44,995 nt of DNA. It comes from Nesterenkonia ebinurensis (GTDB lineage: Bacteria; Actinomycetota; Actinomycetes; Actinomycetales; Micrococcaceae). Shown in pieces: positions 33,577 to 42,369 of this stretch. The stretch spans positions 1 to 44,995 of the forward strand of contig NZ_VWNF01000008.1 in assembly GCF_008711175.1 (NCBI RefSeq), given 5' to 3'. The notes under the pieces were generated by a model, which saw only the letters and a program-made list of their open reading frames with translations, ran no database searches and was not told the origin of the DNA. The translations under genes and the position numbers were made by a program. The first letter of the stretch is position 1. Every line of letters starts with the position of its first letter.

Positions 33577-34665
33577 ATGCCCCTGAACTCCCCACTGCCG
33601 GTGCGCCGCGGCGTCAACGCCACCCGGCTGCACCTACCTGAGACCGGCCCCTGGCCCACGGTGCACGACTATCTGCTGGAGCGGTTCGGGCATATCGACC
33701 CCGCCAGCATCACCACCCGGTTCCACGACGGGGAGGTGGTCGACTCAGCCGGGATCCCGCTGAGCACCAGCACACCCCTGGGTGCCGCCGAGTTCATCTG
33801 GTACTACCGCAGCCTGCCGGAGGAGACCCTGCTGCCGGTGACTGAGGAGGTCCTGTTTCAGGACGATCATCTGGTGGTGGCAGATAAGCCGCATTTCCTG
33901 CCCACTACCCCGGCCGGCCGATATGTGCAAGAGTCACTGCTGGTGCGACTACGCAACCGGCTGCACCTGCCGGATCTCACCCCCATCCACCGACTGGACC
34001 GGGGTACGGCCGGATTGGTGCTCTTCGCCAAGAACCCTGAAACCCGGGGAAAGTATCAGCTGCTGTTCGAACGCCGCCAGGTCGACAAGACCTATGAGGC
34101 GATCAGCGCCGTCACCGGTGACCGGCAGCTGACCGCGGCCCGGTTCCCGGTGACCGTGCGCAACCGGATCGCCAAGACCAAAGGGGTGCTGACCAGCCAG
34201 CTGATGCCCTACGCAGCAGAAGACTCCAGGTGGGAACCGCGACCTCTGGGACCTGTGCAAACGCCTGAGCGTTGGTACGGGCCAGGTCGTGGCGCCTCCC
34301 ATGACCACCTGGCCCGCGTCCGCCGCCGGAAGAAGACCGGCACCGGCCCTAACGCGTCCTCCCGTATCGAGCTCCTTGAGCTGGGGCTGAGCCGGGCAGG
34401 CCGCAGCGTCGTTCATCTGCGGCTGACTCCGCATACCGGAAAAACCCACCAGCTGCGGATCCACCTGGCGATGCTGGGCTTGGGCATCCTGCACGATCGG
34501 TTCTACCCGGAGCTGCTGGAGGATGCTCCGGACGACTTCAACGCCCCATTGCAGCTGTTGGCGCGCCGTATCAGCTTCATCGACCCGCTCAGCGGTGCCG
34601 CCCGCAGCTTCACCTCCACGCGTAGACTTGTCGAGGCCCCGGTCAGCACGGGCCAGGAGGCATGA
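33577..34665 (+). CDS. RluA-family pseudouridine synthase
   Basis: 362 residues. An N-terminal S4-like region (about 28-80: VHDYLLERFGHIDP) precedes the catalytic domain with HRLDR at 138-142 (Asp141 is the nucleophile). GLVLFAKNPETRGKY, DKTYEA and HTGKTHQLRIHLAMLG follow. It isomerises uridine in rRNA or tRNA; which target cannot be told. A charged insertion (about 208-265) is unlike Escherichia coli RluA. ATG 33577 lies 30 nt after the VOC gene; DedA follows 34 nt later. Confidence 0.9.
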   Translation: MPLNSPLPVRRGVNATRLHLPETGPWPTVHDYLLERFGHIDPASITTRFHDGEVVDSAGIPLSTSTPLGAAEFIWYYRSLPEETLLPVTEEVLFQDDHLVVADKPHFLPTTPAGRYVQESLLVRLRNRLHLPDLTPIHRLDRGTAGLVLFAKNPETRGKYQLLFERRQVDKTYEAISAVTGDRQLTAARFPVTVRNRIAKTKGVLTSQLMPYAAEDSRWEPRPLGPVQTPERWYGPGRGASHDHLARVRRRKKTGTGPNASSRIELLELGLSRAGRSVVHLRLTPHTGKTHQLRIHLAMLGLGILHDRFYPELLEDAPDDFNAPLQLLARRISFIDPLSGAARSFTSTRRLVEAPVSTGQEA

Positions 34666-34699
34666 GCGGAGCGCCCGGGGCGGGCTGGAGGGGGGTTCG

Positions 34700-35290
34700 A
34701 TGACTGAGCTGCTGGAGGACTGGGGAATTTGGTTCCTCCCGCTGCAGGCCCTGCTCGTCGCATTGACCGCGTTGGTGCCGCCCTTCCCCGCCGAGATCAT
34801 GGTGATCGCCTCCGGGGCCTTCGCCTCCGCGGGGCAGCTTTCCCTGTTCTGGGTGATGGTTGCCACCACCGCCGGCTGCCTGGCCGGTGATCTGCTGCTC
34901 TACATGCTGTTCCGGTATCAGCTGATCCGGGTGCTCTACCGCTGGCGCTGGGGCCGGCGGATGCACCGCGGCATGCTGCGCGCTTCGATCCGGGCCGGAA
35001 GCGTCACCACCCTGGTGGGGCTGCTGCTGGTCCGCTGGATCCCGGGTGGCCGGGCTGCTTCGATGGCCACTGCCGGGATCATGCGCCTGCCGATGCCCCA
35101 GTTAGCGGTGCTGTCTGGTCTCGGCGCGCTGATCTGGAGCGCCTGGCTGGTCGGCTTAGGTTACATTACGGGAACAACTACCGGAGCACCCCCCTTGGTG
35201 AGCACTCTGATCGCCCTGGGGATCGGTACCCTAGTGGGGTTGACCATTGCCGGGCTGGCAGCCAGACGACGTCGGAGGGAGGCCACGTGA
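34700..35290 (+). CDS. DedA-family membrane protein, second copy
   Basis: 196 residues with the DedA blocks PPFPAEIMVIASGAFAS, AGCLAGDLLLYMLFRY and a conserved-Arg loop (RWIPGGRAASMATAG). It is paralogous to the DedA at 266-940 (shared [16 protein letters not shown] and MVI-SGA segments). ATG 34700 has GGAGGGG just upstream and is preferred to in-frame upstream codons that lie within the RluA gene. The GTGA overlap with the next gene (35287) suggests coupling. Confidence 0.85.
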   Translation: MTELLEDWGIWFLPLQALLVALTALVPPFPAEIMVIASGAFASAGQLSLFWVMVATTAGCLAGDLLLYMLFRYQLIRVLYRWRWGRRMHRGMLRASIRAGSVTTLVGLLLVRWIPGGRAASMATAGIMRLPMPQLAVLSGLGALIWSAWLVGLGYITGTTTGAPPLVSTLIALGIGTLVGLTIAGLAARRRRREAT

Positions 35291-37209
35291 GCGAGCTACC
35301 ACGTCCTGAGTCCTCCACACCCGGTTCCGGCAAGTCAGCCGATTCACCTGATTCGACCACAGCTGAGACTGAGCCTCCAACCAGTACGACCACACCCGAT
35401 GAGCCGGGGACTTCCGGTTCCGCACCGAGTGCCGGCTCCCCTGAAGAGCTTGAGCCTGCGGAGTCTGCGAGCTCCGTGCCGAGCGCTGACTCCCCCGGCT
35501 CTGCTGAGGAAGAGGACTCAGACGAAGACCAGAACTCTGATGAGCAGACTTCTTCAGTGCCTGCAGAGCCCAAAGAGCCAGCAGCGCTGACCGAGCCCCC
35601 GACCCGCACCGGGGTGGCTCCGATCATCAACGTCCCCTCCGGACCAGATAAAGGGCTCGGCGGGTTCTTCGACACTCTGGACGAACGAGCCAAGATCTGG
35701 TGGGCCACCAGGGATGAGCGCAAAGCCCGGCGGAAGACCAAAGCCGAGGCTGCCCGGAAACAGAAGGAGGCCCGGGCAGCAGCAGCTCCAGCCGCTGCAT
35801 CACAACGTGTGGAGAGCCCGGCGCAGCACACAGCTACACCTCTCGGGCGCACCAGCTCTGCTGATCTCAGCCTGCCCAAGCCCCCGCCGCCGGAGCAGCG
35901 TCCGCCCGGCCAGCTGTTCACCGGCGCTATCCCGCAGGTCGGTGCAGATCCCTCCGAAGATCCTCTGCCTGAATCCCCCGGGGACACAGACGCTCTGCCT
36001 GAGTTCCCGGTGCGCCCTGAGGCCGGCGAGGACCAGACCACGGTGATTCCGCCCTACCGCGATGATCCGGCTGCGCCCGAACCTGCCCCGGGGTCTGAAC
36101 CAGCACAAGATTCCCGAGTCCGCCGGGAGCTGGACGCCCAGCGCCAGCGCACAGTGATCGCGCAGAAGGCCGCCGCCATTGAGAAGGCCACCTCTGAGCA
36201 CAGTCCGCGCCCCTACGGTGGTGCCGGGACCATTGGTGCCGGCACCGCAGGCACCGACTACCCGCTGCCGGCCTATGAGTTCGCCGACGACGAGGAAGAT
36301 CTCTACACCTATATCCCGCCCTATAATCTGCCTTCCCGGGACCCCGGGTCTGCGCCCACCCAGTGGGATCTGGCCCGTCGGATCACCGTGAGCCTCGGTG
36401 CGGTGTGCGCACTGCTCTCGTCCTTCTGGATGTTGGGCTGGTTCGGCACCAGCGAGGAGCGCCCGGCCATCCTTCGTCAGAACGGGCTGAAAGAGGAGCT
36501 GGCCTCCGGCATGTTCTCCGGGGAGCATGCGCTGCTCTCCCCGGACCACACCTGGTACTGGATCTGGCCGCTGATCACCATTGGCGTGGTGGTCCATGCC
36601 CTGTACCAGTGGCGCCCCTCCCAGCACTCCACTCCCCGGCAGCAGCGCTCCGGTTGGCTGGTGGCTGCGGCCAGCATCTTCATGCTGGTGATGACCTATG
36701 CGCTCTACAGCGGGCGGTTCACCATCGCCCTGTTCAGCTCCCTGGTGATTGCCGCAGCGCTCACTGAGGCGATCCGCCAGTTCAATCTGTATACGGCGCG
36801 CTCGAACACCGAACGTCAGCTCACCGATGACATCGTGGGCCTGTTCTACGGGTTTGCGCTGGTCCAGCTGATGAGCGCCCTCTCCGTCTGGCTGACCAAC
36901 CGGGGGTGGGAGCTCCTCGGCCTGCCGGCACTGTTCTGGGCCGGGATAGGACTGTTTCTGGCGGTGTGGACGGCGTCGTTCTATGCGATGACCGAACGCG
37001 GCCGGATCACCATCGCTATGGGCTTAGCCTGGGGGCTGTTCTGGCTGATCTTCCCCCGCATCCTCGGCGAGGTCACTTCCACCACGGTGGCATTAGGGGC
37101 TGCCCTGGGCGCCTTCATCGTGATCATCTGCACCCAGTCCCGTCGGCACCGGATCAACCACGCCGAGCGCCGCGCCGCCATGGGCCGCCCCCTCGAAGAC
37201 ATCATCTGA
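35287..37209 (+). CDS. Large membrane protein with long disordered N-terminal region
   Basis: 640 residues. Residues 1-120 and about 160-340 are Pro/Ser/Glu-rich and probably disordered; a conserved short block PIINVPSGPDKGLGGFFDTLDERAKIWW (split as two parts, about 112-140) lies between. The C-terminal third has about eight membrane helices (from about 365), some Trp-rich. No named family is sure; similar proteins occur beside DedA genes in Micrococcales. GTG 35287 overlaps the DedA stop by 4 nt. Confidence 0.7.
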   Translation: MSELPRPESSTPGSGKSADSPDSTTAETEPPTSTTTPDEPGTSGSAPSAGSPEELEPAESASSVPSADSPGSAEEEDSDEDQNSDEQTSSVPAEPKEPAALTEPPTRTGVAPIINVPSGPDKGLGGFFDTLDERAKIWWATRDERKARRKTKAEAARKQKEARAAAAPAAASQRVESPAQHTATPLGRTSSADLSLPKPPPPEQRPPGQLFTGAIPQVGADPSEDPLPESPGDTDALPEFPVRPEAGEDQTTVIPPYRDDPAAPEPAPGSEPAQDSRVRRELDAQRQRTVIAQKAAAIEKATSEHSPRPYGGAGTIGAGTAGTDYPLPAYEFADDEEDLYTYIPPYNLPSRDPGSAPTQWDLARRITVSLGAVCALLSSFWMLGWFGTSEERPAILRQNGLKEELASGMFSGEHALLSPDHTWYWIWPLITIGVVVHALYQWRPSQHSTPRQQRSGWLVAAASIFMLVMTYALYSGRFTIALFSSLVIAAALTEAIRQFNLYTARSNTERQLTDDIVGLFYGFALVQLMSALSVWLTNRGWELLGLPALFWAGIGLFLAVWTASFYAMTERGRITIAMGLAWGLFWLIFPRILGEVTSTTVALGAALGAFIVIICTQSRRHRINHAERRAAMGRPLEDII

Positions 37210-37366
37210 GCACTGCCCTGTCCCGGCGGCGGGCCCAGGTGCCGCAGCTACGGTGCTCCACGATCGCTTTGGAAGACCTCGGGCAAGCGCGAGTCCTTCA
37301 CTCGGCTCCATCGGATCACCTGTTTGTCTCTCGGCTGCGCTGCCGCTGCCATCACGCCCGAAGTCA

Positions 37367-37390
37367 CTGCAACGCTTCGCTTGCAGCTCA
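37367..37390. repeat. Intergenic hairpin with repeated 18-mer
   Basis: CTGCAA and TTGCAG pair around CGCTTCGC. The 18-mer at 37373-37390 recurs at 40840-40857 with one change (CGCTTCGCTYGCAGCTCA). The rest of the gap 37210-37422 holds no gene. Probably a small interspersed intergenic repeat. Confidence 0.45.
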
Positions 37391-37422
37391 CAGCCAAAGT
37401 GATGTCATGAGACGATGAAAGT

Positions 37423-37965
37423 ATGTCCGTGCGTACACCTGATCCGAATCCCGGCTGGCTCAGTGAAGATGACCTCTATGAGGCCCGGCGCCGGCTGCCC
37501 ATGGTCTACGTGGAGGCCATCCCGGTGCGGCTGGATGCCCTGGGCTATATCACCGAGATCGGCCTGCTCTACACCGCTGACGATGACGGCCGGTTCTACC
37601 GCACCGTAGTCTCCGGGAGGGTCCTCTACCGTGAGACCATCCGGGCCGCCCTGATCCGACATATTGAGAAGGACCTCGGCTCCCTGGCCCTGCCGCAGCT
37701 GCCAGTCTCTCCGGTCCCTTTCACGGTGGCCGAGTACTTCCCCTACCCCTCGGAGACCGGTTTGGTGGACGATCGCCAGCATGTGGTCTCCCTGGCCTAT
37801 ATCGTGCCGGTCAATGGGGAGTGTTCCCCCCGCCAGGACGCACTGGAGCTGTCCTGGCTGACTCCTGAGCAGGCCCTGGCGCCGGAGGCGCAGGCTGAGT
37901 TCATCGGCGGCCGGGAGCAGCTGATCCGGCAGGCCCTGGCCCATGTAGGACACACTGGCTCATGA
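37423..37965 (+). CDS. NUDIX hydrolase-like protein (DUF4916 type)
   Basis: 180 residues. PNPGWLSEDDLYEARRRLPM at the start and the ALIRHIEKDLGSLALPQLP and PFTVAEYFPYP blocks match the DUF4916 NUDIX-like family of actinobacteria. The classic NUDIX box (GX5EX7REUXEEXGU) is not conserved, so activity is doubtful. It overlaps by 4 nt (ATGA) with the next membrane-protein gene. Substrate unknown. Confidence 0.78.
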   Translation: MSVRTPDPNPGWLSEDDLYEARRRLPMVYVEAIPVRLDALGYITEIGLLYTADDDGRFYRTVVSGRVLYRETIRAALIRHIEKDLGSLALPQLPVSPVPFTVAEYFPYPSETGLVDDRQHVVSLAYIVPVNGECSPRQDALELSWLTPEQALAPEAQAEFIGGREQLIRQALAHVGHTGS

Positions 37966-38483
37966 CCACTCCTGCACCAGAGCGCACCAACGCACGACGC
38001 CGCCCCCGCACCACCCGCGAAGACTCCCCTCAACCGCAACTGAAACTGGGTCTGGTGGGCTGGATCATCTCCTGGCTGGCGCCCACCGCTCTGATGGGCG
38101 GGGTTCTGCTGGCGCTGAGCTTCTTTCCCGGGCTGGACGGGGAAGGGTATCTGACCCCACTGATCCCGCTGCTGGGCGCGGCGGCCGTCCTCGTGGGTGT
38201 CCCCGGGACCCTGCTGGTGAACTGGCTGCTGCGGCACCAGCTCAACCCGGTGGTGCATGTGCTGGGCTATGTGCTGGTGGGTCTGCTCTACGGGCCGGTA
38301 GTGCTCTTCGCCGGAGCCGGTGGGCTGGTGCCGATGCTGATTCCGATCATCGGCTTTCCGGCCGGTGTGCTGCTGGGCATCGGCCGCTGGATCGCCCAGC
38401 CCCTGGCTGAGATCACTGACCCGGAGAGCACCGAGGCCGCCACAGGGTCCCAGACCAGCACAGAACCACAGACCAGAGTCTGA
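37962..38483 (+). CDS. Polytopic membrane protein of unknown function
   Basis: 173 residues. A basic, disordered N-terminus (about 1-28) is followed by four hydrophobic segments (WIISWLAPTALMGGVLLALS, LIPLLGAAAVLVGVPGTLLV, HVLGYVLVGLLYGPVVLFAG, LIPIIGFPAGVLLGIG) and a polar tail. No family recognised. The ATG overlaps the NUDIX-like gene stop by 4 nt, so the two are coupled. Confidence 0.7.
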   Translation: MTTPAPERTNARRRPRTTREDSPQPQLKLGLVGWIISWLAPTALMGGVLLALSFFPGLDGEGYLTPLIPLLGAAAVLVGVPGTLLVNWLLRHQLNPVVHVLGYVLVGLLYGPVVLFAGAGGLVPMLIPIIGFPAGVLLGIGRWIAQPLAEITDPESTEAATGSQTSTEPQTRV

Positions 38484-38493
38484 AAAAGAAATG

Positions 38494-38526
38494 GGCTCGG
38501 GCGGTGCCGTTCTCACCGCCCGAGCC
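38494..38526 (-). terminator. Strong terminator facing the histidine kinase gene
   Basis: GGCTCGGGCGGTG and CACCGCCCGAGCC form a perfect 13-bp stem around a 7-nt loop. On the minus strand it is followed by CATTTCTTTTTC, so it ends transcripts coming from the kinase gene; it may also act on the plus-strand operon, whose stop is at 38483. The region 38527-38692 contains a further imperfect stem (near 38553-38600) and a 15-bp palindrome at 38678-38692, but no gene. Confidence 0.75.
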
Positions 38527-38692
38527 ACAGGTCGGACGAGCCGTACTGGAGCCGTTGCACCGAAACTCCAGGTGCTCAAGTCCCACCTGAGTGGAGTGCA
38601 CCGTTTCTGCACTGCCTCATAGATTCTGGTCCATGACCTGAGCCCGGGCTAGTCAACTTTTGGCTAATTCTTGGCACAAGCTGCGGCAGCTT

Positions 38693-39904
38693 TCAGGAGC
38701 GTTTCATCCCAGAAACCCGCACCTCCCACTGACCTTGATCGTTGTATCCGGCCTGGGCGGTGCCACCGAAGGCCTCTGCACGGTCGCGGACCCCGATCAG
38801 CCCAGTGCCGGTGGCACTGAAATCGGGCCCTCCCCTGTATGAGTCCTGCACGGTGTTGGTCACACACATGGCCACGTGTTCGCCGCCTACCTCGATCTCG
38901 ATCCAGCATGCGGCGCCCTGGCCTGCGTATTTGGCCACATTGGTGGTGCATTCCTGAAGCATCCGGTACAGGGCGGCCCCCACCGATCGGGAGAGCTGGT
39001 CTACGTCTCCACTGAGCTCGCGGTGCACTGTGATGCCCAGGCTTTCCAACCGTTCAGCGAAGATCTCGGTTCCGCTGCGGATCTCCAGCTCGCTGGCGTT
39101 GGAGATGGGTGCGGCGGCGTCGTCCAGAATCTTCTCGGTCTTCAGCAGGTCCAGCATGCGGCGCAGATCATTCAACGCGGCCCTGGATGAGTCACCGATC
39201 ACCCGGACCGCCTCCCGGTAGGCGGAATCGGTATCGCGCAGCTGGGCGGCCCGAGACTGCATGGCGATGATAGTAATGTCATGGGCCACAATGTCGTGCA
39301 AGTCCCTGGCGATGGATTTCCGCTCCGCGGCTTTGGCCTGCTCATGGCGCTGCTGGATCTCCTCAAGATCCCGAGTGGACTGCAGCGACTCATCAGTGGC
39401 GTGCCGGAAGGATGAGCCCAGACCGTAGGCGGCGAGCAGGCCGGCAGTCATCCCCAAGAAGGTCAGGGAGCCCAGGGCGGCGTCGTCGATGGTCACGCCC
39501 AGTCCGGCACCCCACAACACTAACAGCCCCAGGCCGACCCGGCGGAAGGGCTTGGTAGTGTTCTGTGCAGCTAGTCCGGCCAGCAGCAGAGCCAGCAGCA
39601 CCGAGTAGACCACCCCATCCACGAACAGTGCCACGATCAGCATGCCCAGGCCGGTGGCTACCGCGTAGGTGACGTTGACCCAGAGCAGCATGATGCAGCC
39701 GATGGAGATGATTCCGGCCACCGCCAGACCCACCGGTGCCTGATCGCTGTAAACCAGCTCGTAGATGACATCGGCCCCCAACGCGATGCCGAACGCCAGG
39801 GTCACGATGATCAGAAGCCACTTGTTGAGGTCGCGGCAAGACCAGAATCCGCCTGCCTCAAACTCCTCGACGACGGTCTGTGACGATTCGAAGGGCGGTG
39901 CCAT
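38693..39904 (-). CDS. Sensor histidine kinase, NarL-partner (HisKA_3) type
   Basis: 403 residues. Five or six membrane helices fill about 28-165, with no extracellular sensor domain. The HisKA_3 domain follows with the H-box ERKSIARDLHDIVAHD (His203), then an ATPase domain with an N-box (ECTTNVAKYA) and G-box (GTGLIGVRDRAEAFGG). This is the class that partners with NarL/FixJ regulators, here the divergent gene at 39993. The signal is unknown; sensing within the membrane is likely. A TACACT -10 box lies 6 nt before ATG 39904. Confidence 0.92.
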   Translation of the reverse strand: MAPPFESSQTVVEEFEAGGFWSCRDLNKWLLIIVTLAFGIALGADVIYELVYSDQAPVGLAVAGIISIGCIMLLWVNVTYAVATGLGMLIVALFVDGVVYSVLLALLLAGLAAQNTTKPFRRVGLGLLVLWGAGLGVTIDDAALGSLTFLGMTAGLLAAYGLGSSFRHATDESLQSTRDLEEIQQRHEQAKAAERKSIARDLHDIVAHDITIIAMQSRAAQLRDTDSAYREAVRVIGDSSRAALNDLRRMLDLLKTEKILDDAAAPISNASELEIRSGTEIFAERLESLGITVHRELSGDVDQLSRSVGAALYRMLQECTTNVAKYAGQGAACWIEIEVGGEHVAMCVTNTVQDSYRGGPDFSATGTGLIGVRDRAEAFGGTAQAGYNDQGQWEVRVSGMKRS

Positions 39905-39992
39905 GGCTCCAGTGTAGAGACCCGCTTCGTGCTCACCGGAAGCACACAGGGAGCGTCCAGGAAATGATCGGAAGTCCCTCTAGGATTGCACC
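39905..39992. promoter_or_regulatory. Divergent leaderless promoters of the kinase and regulator
   Basis: On the minus strand TACACT (39916-39911) ends 6 nt before the kinase ATG. On the plus strand TAGGAT (39981-39986) ends 6 nt before the regulator ATG. The 64 bp between the two boxes is the likely shared control region. Confidence 0.6.
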
Positions 39993-40724
39993 ATGACCAT
40001 AGACGAGCACAACGCTGACAGAAGGGCCACAGGCAAGAACGCCGAAAGCACCGGGGCTGTCGATGTGCTCATCGCTGAAGATCATCCGATGATGTCCACC
40101 GCGCTGCGCACCTATGTGGATTCCTCCCCCGGGATGCGCTGCGTGGGCGAGGCCCGCAACGGGGAGTCCGCTGTGCAGATGTGTAAGACCCTGCACCCCG
40201 ATGTAGTGATCATGGATCTGCATATGCCCTCCATGGACGGGATCGCAGCCACCAGGAGCATCTGCGAGTGCTTCACCGAGGTTGCAGTGCTGGCGGTGAC
40301 CACCTTCTCCACTGAACGCTATGTGATTCCTGCCCTGCGCGCCGGCGCCGGGGGCTATATCGTCAAGGATGCCGAGCCCGAGCAGATCATCCAGGCCGTC
40401 CGAGAGGTGCATGAAGGCCTGGCGCCCTTCTCCCCCGCAGTGGCTCACCAGCTGATGGTCTCGGTGAAGAACGACCCGGCCCAGGTAGCCACCGCACTGC
40501 AGCGTTTCCCCGAGGCCCCGCATATTCCGGCCCGCGAGCTGGAGGGACTGGAACTGCTGGCTCAGGGCTGTTCCAATGCTGAGATCGCCAAAAAGATGCT
40601 GGTCTCCGAGGCCACCGTGAAGGTGTATATGGGCAGGCTGATGCATCGCCTGGAAGTCCGCGACCGGGTACAGCTGCTGATCCGCGGTGTAGAACTCGGG
40701 CTCGTCGAGCCCTCGTTGAGTTGA
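39993..40724 (+). CDS. Response regulator, NarL/FixJ family
   Basis: 243 residues. The receiver domain (about 23-140) has acidic pocket ED (29-30), phosphoacceptor Asp75 (VVIMD), the Thr of AVTTF and Lys125 (GGYIVKD). The C-terminal LuxR-type helix-turn-helix (about 180-235) reads CSNAEIAKKMLVSEATVKVY. It is divergent from its probable kinase at 38693-39904 and both promoters are leaderless. Target genes are unknown. The following gap 40725-40895 holds no gene. Confidence 0.93.
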   Translation: MTIDEHNADRRATGKNAESTGAVDVLIAEDHPMMSTALRTYVDSSPGMRCVGEARNGESAVQMCKTLHPDVVIMDLHMPSMDGIAATRSICECFTEVAVLAVTTFSTERYVIPALRAGAGGYIVKDAEPEQIIQAVREVHEGLAPFSPAVAHQLMVSVKNDPAQVATALQRFPEAPHIPARELEGLELLAQGCSNAEIAKKMLVSEATVKVYMGRLMHRLEVRDRVQLLIRGVELGLVEPSLS

Positions 40725-40839
40725 TCCTGGCGGGTGGGGCGGACACCTGACCTCTGGGCCCCGCGCGGATGCGGAGCTGCCGAGTGTGCCAGGCCAGGAA
40801 CCCCGCTCGCCTCTCATTCTGCTTCCGCGGAACTTCACG

Positions 40840-40857
40840 CGCTTCGCTCGCAGCTCA
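40840..40857. repeat. Second copy of the 18-bp intergenic repeat
   Basis: CGCTTCGCTCGCAGCTCA differs by one base from 37373-37390. It lies in a gene-free gap between the response regulator and the acyl-CoA dehydrogenase. Confidence 0.4.
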
Positions 40858-40895
40858 GTTCTGGCGACCGGGCAGCCACATAAGTGACCTTCGGG

Positions 40896-40918
40896 TAACA
40901 TGTGTCGTATGACACATG
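40896..40918 (+). promoter_or_regulatory. Promoter and palindromic operator at the acyl-CoA dehydrogenase start
   Basis: TAACAT (40896-40901) ends 7 nt before ATG 40909. A palindrome with perfect 8-bp arms, CATGTGTC and GACACATG, around GTAT spans 40899-40918. A bound repressor would therefore cover the -10 end, the transcription start and the first codons. Confidence 0.6.
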
Positions 40919-42147
40919 CGCCTGATTCATCTGCTGATCTCACATACGACGTCGCAACCCCTCTAGACCTGGACTACTACGGCGTCTTCGCTAACGTTCC
41001 TGAGGTCGATAAACGCTGGTGGGCTACCGCCCGCCAATTCGGCACCGGACTTGAGGAACGGATGACAGAGCACTGGGAGAAGGCCGAGTTCCCCACCGAT
41101 CTGGTGCGCGAGGCGGGCAAGCTGGGCATCTTCACCGACGGGGTGGATGTTTCAGAGATCGGCTTAGAGACTCTCTCCCCGATGGCTGCCGGGCTGGTCA
41201 ATATGGAGACCTCGCGGATCGACGGGTCGCTGGGCACCGCGCTGGCAGTCCAGGGTGGACTGGCACTGCGCACCCTGGCCCTGTTCGGCTCCCAGGAGCA
41301 GAAATCGCAATACCTTGCTGATGTGGCCTCTGGACAGGTGCTGGGCGCCTTCGCACTGACCGAGCCCACTCACGGCTCGGACTCCGTCTCCCTGGAGACC
41401 GCCGCTGAACTGCGCGGGGATGAGCAGACCGGAAGCTATGTGATCAACGGTGCCAAGAAATGGATAGGCAACGGCGCCTCTGGAGGCGTGACCTTTACCT
41501 GGGCCCGGGTCGCTGGCGGGGAGTTCGACGGCCAGGTGCGCTGCTTCCTGGTGCCGCAGGAAACCCCGGGGTACCGGGCAGAGGTGATCCAGCACAAGGC
41601 CTCCCTGCGGGCCATCCACCAAGCGCTGATCCAGTATGACAATCTCGAGGTTCCGGCCAGCGCAGTACTGCCCGGGGCGAAGTCATTCAAGGATGCTGCC
41701 ACCGTGCTCTTTGCCACCCGTCTAGGCGTGGCCTGGTCAGCGGTAGGCCATGCCGCGGCCTGTGTGGAGGCCGCGCTGAGCTACGCCAAGGCGCGTAAGC
41801 AGTTCTCCAAGCCGATCGGGGCACACCAGCTCGTTCAGGAGCGGCTGACCTTCATGGTCTCCGAGCTGACCAGTATGCAGCTGCATGTGCGGCGGGTGAC
41901 CGAGCTCGACGCCGCCGGCCAGCTCTCCGGCCCGCAGGCTTCCATGGCCAAGTACCACAACACCCGCAAGGCCCGGCAGATCGCTCAGGTGGCCCGGGAC
42001 ATGCTCGGCGGCAACGGCATCCTGCTCTCCAATAAGGTGGCCCGGCATATGGCCGACATTGAGTCGGCCCACACCTATGAGGGCACCGAGTCGGTCCAGT
42101 CGCTGATCATCGGCCGCGACCTCACCGGCTTCTCCGCCTTCGCCTGA
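40909..42147 (+). CDS. Acyl-CoA dehydrogenase, glutaryl-CoA-dehydrogenase-like
   Basis: 412 residues of the FAD acyl-CoA dehydrogenase fold: N-terminal helices, a beta domain with ALTEPTHGSDS (FAD/substrate loop) and KKWIGNGASGG, then a C-terminal helical domain with LGGNGILL. The catalytic base is Glu391 in TYEGTE, the position used in glutaryl-CoA and short-chain enzymes. The substrate is not certain. ATG 40909 (MTHAPDSS) is preferred over ATG 40900 because a TAACAT -10 box lies 7 nt upstream of it. Its last 28 bp are repeated at 43688-43715 beyond the DUF4143 gene. Confidence 0.9.
   Translation: MTHAPDSSADLTYDVATPLDLDYYGVFANVPEVDKRWWATARQFGTGLEERMTEHWEKAEFPTDLVREAGKLGIFTDGVDVSEIGLETLSPMAAGLVNMETSRIDGSLGTALAVQGGLALRTLALFGSQEQKSQYLADVASGQVLGAFALTEPTHGSDSVSLETAAELRGDEQTGSYVINGAKKWIGNGASGGVTFTWARVAGGEFDGQVRCFLVPQETPGYRAEVIQHKASLRAIHQALIQYDNLEVPASAVLPGAKSFKDAATVLFATRLGVAWSAVGHAAACVEAALSYAKARKQFSKPIGAHQLVQERLTFMVSELTSMQLHVRRVTELDAAGQLSGPQASMAKYHNTRKARQIAQVARDMLGGNGILLSNKVARHMADIESAHTYEGTESVQSLIIGRDLTGFSAFA
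42119..42146 (+). repeat. Direct repeat, left copy (3' end of acyl-CoA dehydrogenase gene)
   Basis: 28 bp matching 43688-43715 with two G-to-A differences. The core is CCTCACCGGCTTCTCC followed by two RCCT-type triplets. The two copies bracket the DUF4143 cassette, as attachment-site duplications bracket integrated elements. Confidence 0.75.
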
Positions 42148-42300
42148 CTCTATGTCAGTCCAGGACATTGAAACCTGCATCGGCCTCTGCTAAAAATACT
42201 GCATCAGTTGCTGCGGATATTCTGCACTTATTTATCTCGTTGAGCGTGCGGAACAGTTGTTCGACAAGTATTTTTACAGGAGACAAGGACCACTCATGTG

Positions 42301-42369
42301 GAATATCCGCACCAGATAATGCAGGATGTCCGCATTCTTCGATGTAGAATGTCCGCAAGCCGCTTGAAC
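42301..42369 (+). repeat. 23-bp tandem repeat upstream of the DUF4143 gene
   Basis: GAATATCCGCA (42301), GGATGTCCGCA (42324) and GAATGTCCGCA (42347) recur at exactly 23-bp steps. A reversed copy, TGCGGATATTC, is at 42212-42222 and is the exact complement of the first. TAGAAT (42345-42350) overlaps the third unit and could be a -10 box. The gap 42148-42428 is otherwise gene-free except for the possible N-terminus of the next gene. Confidence 0.65.

Noticed and set aside
33949-34869. 306-codon minus-strand open frame
   Set aside because: Runs antisense across the RluA-type gene and the start of the second DedA gene; no domain seen.
38678-38692. 15-bp palindrome AAGCTGC-G-GCAGCTT at the kinase gene end
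   Set aside because: Too tight for a hairpin and at the 3' end of a gene; no regulatory meaning can be argued.
39933-40943. 336-codon minus-strand open frame
   Set aside because: Antisense to the response regulator, whose receiver and LuxR domains are unmistakable.
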